This document shows, one piece after another, positions 59,165-64,000 of a DNA stretch of 64,000 nt. The DNA lies in contig NZ_CP009282.1 of the NCBI RefSeq assembly GCF_000758605.1, positions 4,588,001 to 4,652,000 of the forward strand. The letters run 5' to 3'. Both the position numbers and the translations under genes were made by a program. The DNA comes from Paenibacillus sp. FSL R5-0912 (GTDB taxonomy: Bacteria > Bacillota > Bacilli > Paenibacillales > Paenibacillaceae). A model generated the notes under the pieces. That model had not been told where the DNA came from. It saw only the letters and a list, made by a program, of their open reading frames with translations, and did no database searches. Positions within the stretch are counted from its first letter, which is position 1. Each line of letters starts with the position of its first letter.

Positions 59165-60703
59165 TTATTTGGACAGGGTCTTCTGGCTGACCCGGATGAC
59201 TACGAATTCAGCAGGCTTGACCGGTGCCACGCCGACTTCAATAATCAGCTGGCCTGCATCCCGCACGGCAGGAGGATTGTTCTCTTCGTCCACTTTGACG
59301 AAAAAGGCTTCTTCCTGTGTAGTTCCATAGAGTGCGCCGTCTCTCCAGACACGGGTCAGGAAGGCTGTAAGGTTGCGTTTCACCTTGCCCCAGAGGCTTG
59401 GATCATTCGGTTCGAATACCACCCACTGGCTGCCCTCATCCAGCGATTCCTCAATGTACATCATCAGGCGCCGGACGTTGACGTAATTCCATTCGGAATC
59501 GGAGGACAGCGTTCTGGCCCCCCAGACGCAAATGCCTTCCGGCAGGGAGCGGATGACGTTGATACCGTCCGGATTGAGCAGTCCCTGCTCCGCTTTGGTG
59601 ATGATCTTCTCAATGCCGACTACGGAATCCAGATAGCCGTCCGTGGTGCCTGCCGGTGCTTTGTGGACACCGCGCATGGAATCGACGTAAGCATACGTAC
59701 CGGCGATAGCGCCTGACGGCGGAACAAGCTTCTGCTTGCCTGTGAGCGGATCGTTAATGTAGACCCATGGATAATAGAGGGCTCCATAAGAGGTGTTGAA
59801 CGAATTCCCCGAGTATTCGCCTGCGCCTTCCTTGAAATCCTTGACCTCCTGCGGGTTCAGCCCATGCGGAGGGTCAACGATGAAGATACAGTCTTTTCTC
59901 AGCTTGCAGTAGTTCAGCATGTCCAGAATCGTGCCCCGGCTGTAGGCCATATCCGCAAGGTCCGGCGCAGCCACAATGTTGATGCCGTCAATCGTATCAA
60001 AGGCATGGATGCCCGCCCGGGTGACCGAGTCGCCCAGGAAATCAATCGGAGACATCCCGTTCACACCGCCGCCGAGCGACAGGGCTGTTTCATTGAAGGC
60101 TGGTGTCTTTTCCATATTTTCGAGAATGGTCAGATCGACCAGCGGCTTCACGCTGACAAACGCGGAAACCTGATTCACCTTCTCCTCGAAATTGATCAGC
60201 AGCATATTATCGAAGATTTCGACGATTTTGCCGTCCTCGTCTTCCCCGGTGTATTCATCATCAAAATCGCTGTCCAGCATATACTGGACCACCATCTTGA
60301 AGCCAAACTGCTGCTTATTGGAGGACGGGCTGATCTTCACAGAGATCCGGTTACCCCAATCCCCTTCCGAGCGTGCAATCACCTTGAAGAGATCCAGGTT
60401 ATCTGTATCTCTGACTGTAAGCGATGCAGGCCGGATATCGTTGGAAGCGGCTCTTACCACGTAGCAGGAGGTTCCTCCTTCCGCGAAAAAGCTGTACACG
60501 GCATAAGCCAGATAGCCATTCGGGATAAATTGGCCGAATTCATTGACGAATTGGCTCCAGTTTGTGACGAGTACCGCTTTGCCGATCACGCCTTTCTCTG
60601 CGATCCCCACGAACGCCCCTACAGATGTGCCTACACCGGCAATCGGCTTGACACCGCTTGAGACTTCCTCTACGTACACGCCTGGCGATAAATAATTTGC
60701 CAT
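59165..60703 (-). CDS. Contractile tail sheath protein
   Basis: The 512-residue sheath starts YLSPGVYVEEVSSGVKPIAG, the hallmark of contractile sheaths. Its conserved C-terminal part (VNVRRLMMYIEESLDEGSQW, VVFEPNDPSLWGKVKRNLTA, FLTRVWRDGALYGTTQEEAF, PVKPAEFVVIRVSQ) makes the handshake strands between subunits. Only one sheath gene is present, whereas Afp/PVC clusters have three. AGGAGGG lies upstream. Confidence 0.96.
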   Translation of the reverse strand: MANYLSPGVYVEEVSSGVKPIAGVGTSVGAFVGIAEKGVIGKAVLVTNWSQFVNEFGQFIPNGYLAYAVYSFFAEGGTSCYVVRAASNDIRPASLTVRDTDNLDLFKVIARSEGDWGNRISVKISPSSNKQQFGFKMVVQYMLDSDFDDEYTGEDEDGKIVEIFDNMLLINFEEKVNQVSAFVSVKPLVDLTILENMEKTPAFNETALSLGGGVNGMSPIDFLGDSVTRAGIHAFDTIDGINIVAAPDLADMAYSRGTILDMLNYCKLRKDCIFIVDPPHGLNPQEVKDFKEGAGEYSGNSFNTSYGALYYPWVYINDPLTGKQKLVPPSGAIAGTYAYVDSMRGVHKAPAGTTDGYLDSVVGIEKIITKAEQGLLNPDGINVIRSLPEGICVWGARTLSSDSEWNYVNVRRLMMYIEESLDEGSQWVVFEPNDPSLWGKVKRNLTAFLTRVWRDGALYGTTQEEAFFVKVDEENNPPAVRDAGQLIIEVGVAPVKPAEFVVIRVSQKTLSK

Positions 60704-60718
60704 CTCTTACCCTCCTAA

Positions 60719-60805
60719 AAGTTTTGTTAGCTTCTGCTTCTGTGACATGCTTCGTACAAAACTCGCTTCGGAAGCATTCACTTAAGTTTTGTTAGCTTCT
60801 GCTTC
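60719..60805. repeat. 22-base direct repeat flanking a short hairpin
   Basis: The same 22 bases (beginning AAGTTTTGTTAGCTTC) occur at 60719-60740 and 60784-60805. One copy is the end of the 30-residue peptide gene and the other lies just ahead of the sheath ribosome binding site. Between them ATGCTTC/GAAGCAT can pair. Confidence 0.85.
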
Positions 60806-60874
60806 AATGGAAGCAGCAGCCGGGTTTTGCGGATCATCCGCGGTTATGGGTGCCTTGCAACGATTTCCCTCCAT
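60782..60874 (-). CDS. 30-residue peptide between cap and sheath genes
   Basis: The frame MEGNRCKAPITADDPQNPAA, then ASIEAEANKT has AAAGGAGTG 5 bases before the ATG, a better site than many neighbours. The product is acidic and Ala/Pro-rich with one Cys. No family is recognised. Its position in the set and its own site suggest it is translated; it may alternatively be a leader for the sheath gene. Confidence 0.6.
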   Translation of the reverse strand: MEGNRCKAPITADDPQNPAAASIEAEANKT

Positions 60875-60913
60875 GAATCACTCCTTTCAAAGAAGAAGTC
60901 AGGGCCAGTCTGT

Positions 60914-61486
60914 CTACATGGGATGAATCCCCAGCTCCTTAACTTCAACCCTTGGAATCATGATCGTCTTATCCGCCGGCAGTCTTACCGGTGACACCAG
61001 ATAGGACAGGCTCACCTTCGCAGGCTTTCCCGGAAAAACCTCCCACAGCTGCTTGATATCCTGAATCGTCAGATTGTTGTAGGAGATCCGGATCTTCTCG
61101 TTGCCGCATTCGGCGAGATTGCCCTTCAGGTCAGTGCCGCTGAGCACCGGATGCTCATGGAACAGCTGAAAGATTCTGCCCAGAATAAGCTGCTCCGTTT
61201 CCCTGTCCTTGGCATACGGTGTGAGCAGATAGTACAAATCCAGATAAGCCGGCGGATACAGGAACTCGTTCGTGCCGCCGATCTCTTCCTTCTCACTGTT
61301 GCGCATGCTCGGGCTATGGCTCAAATAATACAAGCACATCGAGAGCTTCATCGTTGAGCTGTCAATGTCGCTGGGTGAGCCGAAGCTGATGAAGCTGTCG
61401 TCGTTCAGCTCAGGCACATTTGCCTTCAACAGCGTCTTCAGGCTGGTGCTGACATCTCTTATTACCGTACCGGTATCCACGGCCAT
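60914..61486 (-). CDS. DUF4255 (Pvc16/Afp16-like) tail terminator
   Basis: The 190-residue protein begins DTGTVIRDVSTSLKTLLKAN and has LSMCLYYLSHSPSMRNSEKE, LDLYYLLTPYAKDRETEQLI, LGRIFQLFHEHPVLSG and LSYLVSPVRLPADKTIMIPR, the DUF4255 pattern. Such proteins cap the distal end of tube and sheath and fix particle length. It lies 2 bases after the ATPase gene. Confidence 0.93.
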   Translation of the reverse strand: MAVDTGTVIRDVSTSLKTLLKANVPELNDDSFISFGSPSDIDSSTMKLSMCLYYLSHSPSMRNSEKEEIGGTNEFLYPPAYLDLYYLLTPYAKDRETEQLILGRIFQLFHEHPVLSGTDLKGNLAECGNEKIRISYNNLTIQDIKQLWEVFPGKPAKVSLSYLVSPVRLPADKTIMIPRVEVKELGIHPM

Positions 61487-61488
61487 GC

Positions 61489-63900
61489 CTATTTCACCTC
61501 AATCAGTGTGTGGTAGGGAGCATAATCCGACTGCAAAAAAGTTTTGCCCAGCTTGAGATATTCCCGCTTGGCAGCCAGCATAATCTGCTTCATCCCAATG
61601 GAACAGCCCTCGTGCGCAGCATAAAAGGCCGCATTCAAGGCAATGTTCTTGATGTTGCCGCCGGCGAGAATGAACTTCTCCGCCATGAAATCGTAATCCA
61701 CATCCGGAGCAAGCGGCGCGCCCCCCGGGAACATCCCCCGCCAGATGAGTCCGCGCTGCTGCTTCTCCGGAAACGGGAATTCCAGCTTGAAATGCAGTCT
61801 GCGTGCAAAGGCATCGTCCAGATTCTGATTCAGATTGGTCGCCAGAATGACGATCCCCGTATATTCCTCCATCTTCTGCAGCAGATAGCTGATCTCCACA
61901 TTCGCATACCGGTCATGCGCATCCTTGACCTCTGAGCGTTTGCCGAACAAGGCATCCGCTTCATCGAAGAAGAGAATGGCGTTCGAGGTCTCCGCTTCGT
62001 CAAAAATCCGCGACAGATTCTTCTCGGTCTCCCCGATATACTTGCTCACAATCTGCGAGACATCGATCTTGTAGATTTCCAGATTCAGCTCTGTCGCAAT
62101 GACCTCAGCTGCCATTGTCTTCCCGGAGCCGGGCGGCCCGGAGAACAGGATGTTCAGCCCTCTGCCAAGGGACAGCCGTCCGGCAAAGCCCCATTCCCCA
62201 TAGACCAGCGCCCGGTATTTCACCTGACGGCAGATTTCCTCAAGCTGGCTCAGCTGCTCGCCGGGAAGCACCAGCATGTCCCAGGTATACATGGCCCGGA
62301 TCTTCGTCGCCAGCGCCTGAATCTTGCGGCTGGACTGGAAGTAACACGCTTGGTACAGGTCCTTGGCGCTAATCTCAACCTCCCTGGAACCATTCCAGAC
62401 GGCGATATTCTCGCCGCCGTTCAGCGCATCCCGGATTTGACTGGAAGTGAAACGGAAGCTTCCGCTGAAGTCATCCAGCTCAATCTGCGGAGACAGCCTG
62501 TAGTCCTGCCCCAGGGCAGTCCATGCCGTCTTCCGGGCGGATGCATCCGGAAAGGGCAAGTCGAAGGGCATGAAATTCAGTGGAACCCCGGTCAAGCTGA
62601 TCCCCCACTGCGCTTCTCCAAGGATAAACGTCAGAGGCGAACAGGCTGCCAGCATATCTACCAAAAGCCGGACCTGAAGGCTATAACGGTCATCCTCTGT
62701 CACTGCACTGTCGAAGCCGGTGAAGCAAAGAGCCGCATTATGCAGCAACGCATGCCGTCCAAGCAGTCTCAGCATGTCGCTGAAATTCACCTCAGGAAGC
62801 AGCAGCTTGCCCATGTCGGCAACCAGTACAGAGGTCCCCAGCTTGCCGCAGACCCCACGGATGCCGCTTAGTTTCCCGGCTTCATCCGGGCCGCTGCAGT
62901 ACAGCAGGCTGCTGGGGCTACGCGGCTCCCCGCTGCTGTAATACTTCACAAACCGCAGCAGCCTGTGCTCCAGCTCTGCCGGAAAGCCAGTCTGCAGCGG
63001 AAGCGGCACAAGGCTCAGGCTCGCCGCCTTCGTCAAGCGCTCGTCCAATACCTCATAACCAAGCAGCAGATTCACCGCCCAGTCCTCCAGCTTCAGCGGC
63101 CGGGCGATCAGCGGAATGCGGCAGTCGCCGTAATCCCCTGACCGCTCCAGCAGAAACTTCATGAGCGGTGAATTTGCATCGAACAGCAGGCGGGCACTAA
63201 GCCGCTCTTCCTCCGTCCCGGTGAATAATTGCAGGACAAGATCTACCGAAAGGCGCTTATCCGACATATCATTCTGCAGGTAGGCGTAGATACGTTCATA
63301 CTTCCGGTCCAGTTCAAGTGCAAGACAAGCGACAAGTATGCTTACCTCCAGTCCCGACAGCTTGAGCGCGGAAGCCACCTGCGGGAGCATCAGCCGGGGA
63401 CCCTCACCGGGCGGCTGCCCGGAAGATAGCCCGTAGCTGGCCTCCAGCCGGGCAGCAATTTGCCGTTCCAGATGAGCGATTTCCGCTGTCAGGAGATTGA
63501 GGTAGCGCTCATCCTCAGGCTGGACATCCAGCAGACTTCGGATCTCTTCGTCTACCAGCGCCAGCTCTGCACCATGCTGCGGTGCCTCAAGCAGCCTTAG
63601 CTTAAGCCGGAGCTCCAGCAGCTGCAGCTCATCTGCCAGATGCTCGTGGTTGGAGCTGTAGGGCGGAGCAGCTTCGCTGCGCCCGGGTTCGGGAGCAGGA
63701 GTACAGGCCGTCGCTGGTTCGCCACCGGAATGAGCAGATGCTGCTGCGTCTGCCAGCTCAGGAGCAGCAATTGAACATGCTGCATGGCTTAAATCAGTGG
63801 CAGACCTCAATTGATCCGGAGCAGTTACAACTCCGTGTTCCGCACACTTCGTTTCCGGCGGTTCCTGTCGAAAGGTTCTGGCCAATTTTTTGAATTTCAT
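61489..63900 (-). CDS. AAA+ ATPase of the contractile injection system (Afp15-like)
   Basis: An 803-residue protein. The first 120 residues are variable and Ala/Pro-rich, then helical and winged-helix segments lead to a C-terminal AAA+ domain. Seen are Walker A FSGPPGSGKTMAAEVIATEL near residue 586, Walker B AILFFDEADALFGKRSE near 645, sensor ILATNLNQNLDDAF and arginine finger FARRLHFKLEF. Every eCIS locus carries such an ATPase; it is thought to help assembly. It is the first gene of the set in this window. GAGGAC lies 10 bases before the ATG. Confidence 0.95.
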   Translation of the reverse strand: MKFKKLARTFRQEPPETKCAEHGVVTAPDQLRSATDLSHAACSIAAPELADAAASAHSGGEPATACTPAPEPGRSEAAPPYSSNHEHLADELQLLELRLKLRLLEAPQHGAELALVDEEIRSLLDVQPEDERYLNLLTAEIAHLERQIAARLEASYGLSSGQPPGEGPRLMLPQVASALKLSGLEVSILVACLALELDRKYERIYAYLQNDMSDKRLSVDLVLQLFTGTEEERLSARLLFDANSPLMKFLLERSGDYGDCRIPLIARPLKLEDWAVNLLLGYEVLDERLTKAASLSLVPLPLQTGFPAELEHRLLRFVKYYSSGEPRSPSSLLYCSGPDEAGKLSGIRGVCGKLGTSVLVADMGKLLLPEVNFSDMLRLLGRHALLHNAALCFTGFDSAVTEDDRYSLQVRLLVDMLAACSPLTFILGEAQWGISLTGVPLNFMPFDLPFPDASARKTAWTALGQDYRLSPQIELDDFSGSFRFTSSQIRDALNGGENIAVWNGSREVEISAKDLYQACYFQSSRKIQALATKIRAMYTWDMLVLPGEQLSQLEEICRQVKYRALVYGEWGFAGRLSLGRGLNILFSGPPGSGKTMAAEVIATELNLEIYKIDVSQIVSKYIGETEKNLSRIFDEAETSNAILFFDEADALFGKRSEVKDAHDRYANVEISYLLQKMEEYTGIVILATNLNQNLDDAFARRLHFKLEFPFPEKQQRGLIWRGMFPGGAPLAPDVDYDFMAEKFILAGGNIKNIALNAAFYAAHEGCSIGMKQIMLAAKREYLKLGKTFLQSDYAPYHTLIEVK

Positions 63901-64000
63901 CGGCAGTTATGTCCTCACTCTATATTTTCTCGTTCATATATAAAGTAAGTTTGGGGAGGGGGATTACAACTGGGTGAAATGATTTACGGGAGTTTTTTGT

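Noticed and set aside
38394..63900. Complete prophage
   Set aside because: No integrase, terminase, portal, capsid, replication or lysis genes are visible, while the AAA+ ATPase and DUF4255 cap fit an injection system.

Overview
The window looks like chromosomal DNA of a Gram-positive, Paenibacillus-like Bacillota. The evidence is strong AGGAGG-type ribosome binding sites, sigma-A promoters, the Bacillus-type order ylxM-ffh-rpsP-khpA-rimM-trmD, DUF2653/YxcD and UPF0173 (YtkL-type) proteins, and a secreted GH26 mannanase with a perfect CcpA cre box. No sequence search was run; every family call rests on reading motifs.

Layout. (1) 0.1-4.3 kb: translation and signal-recognition operon on the minus strand (ylxM, ffh, rpsP, khpA, rimM, trmD), with a good promoter, an internal hairpin/T-tract and repeats between ffh and rpsP. 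(2) 4.3-17.5 kb: housekeeping genes (TrhA/hemolysin III, M32 carboxypeptidase, beta-carbonic anhydrase, DegV, aldo/keto reductase, APH-like kinase, alpha/beta hydrolase, UPF0173 hydrolase, PaaX-like regulator, YyaL/DUF255 protein), mostly separated by clear terminators. (3) 17.5-27.5 kb: a plastic region of small hypothetical genes (DUF1569, DUF1871, DUF4304), an ADP-ribosylglycohydrolase, a MerR/GyrI-like regulator, and much decay: a frameshifted secreted protein, an RCC1-repeat pseudogene, an IS1182-type transposase tail, a truncated Nudix gene and several headless reading frames.

(4) 27.7-35.7 kb: a compact plus-strand cluster of nine genes ending in one terminator: JAMM metalloprotease, FGE/SUMF1-like protein, ThiS/MoaD-like sulfur carrier ending in GG, ThiF/MoeB-like E1 enzyme, an unrecognised protein, acyl carrier protein, ATP-grasp ligase, MFS exporter and adenylation enzyme. 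The JAMM + carrier + E1 + adenylation set recalls sulfur transfer in thioquinolobactin-type pathways. I infer a peptide-like or acyl product carrying sulfur, exported by the MFS protein. I do not recognise it as a characterised pathway.

(5) 35.8-38.1 kb: secreted modular GH26 beta-mannanase (CBM35-like, GH26, X2, CBM3).

(6) 38.4-63.9 kb: one long minus-strand gene set for an extracellular contractile injection system (Afp/PVC type). In transcription order it holds: AAA+ ATPase, DUF4255 cap, a 30-residue peptide, sheath, tube, T4-like assembly protein, DUF6760-like protein, second tube, a 516-residue low-complexity protein, LysM tube-adaptor, gpD-like and gpV-like spike parts, PAAR tip, gp25, two J-type baseplate proteins, gpI, a 948-residue S74 fibre, a 60-residue coiled-coil protein and a 1992-residue repetitive S74 fibre. 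No capsid, terminase, integrase or lysis genes, no clear tape measure and no recognisable toxin lie in the window, so it reads as a domesticated particle rather than a prophage.
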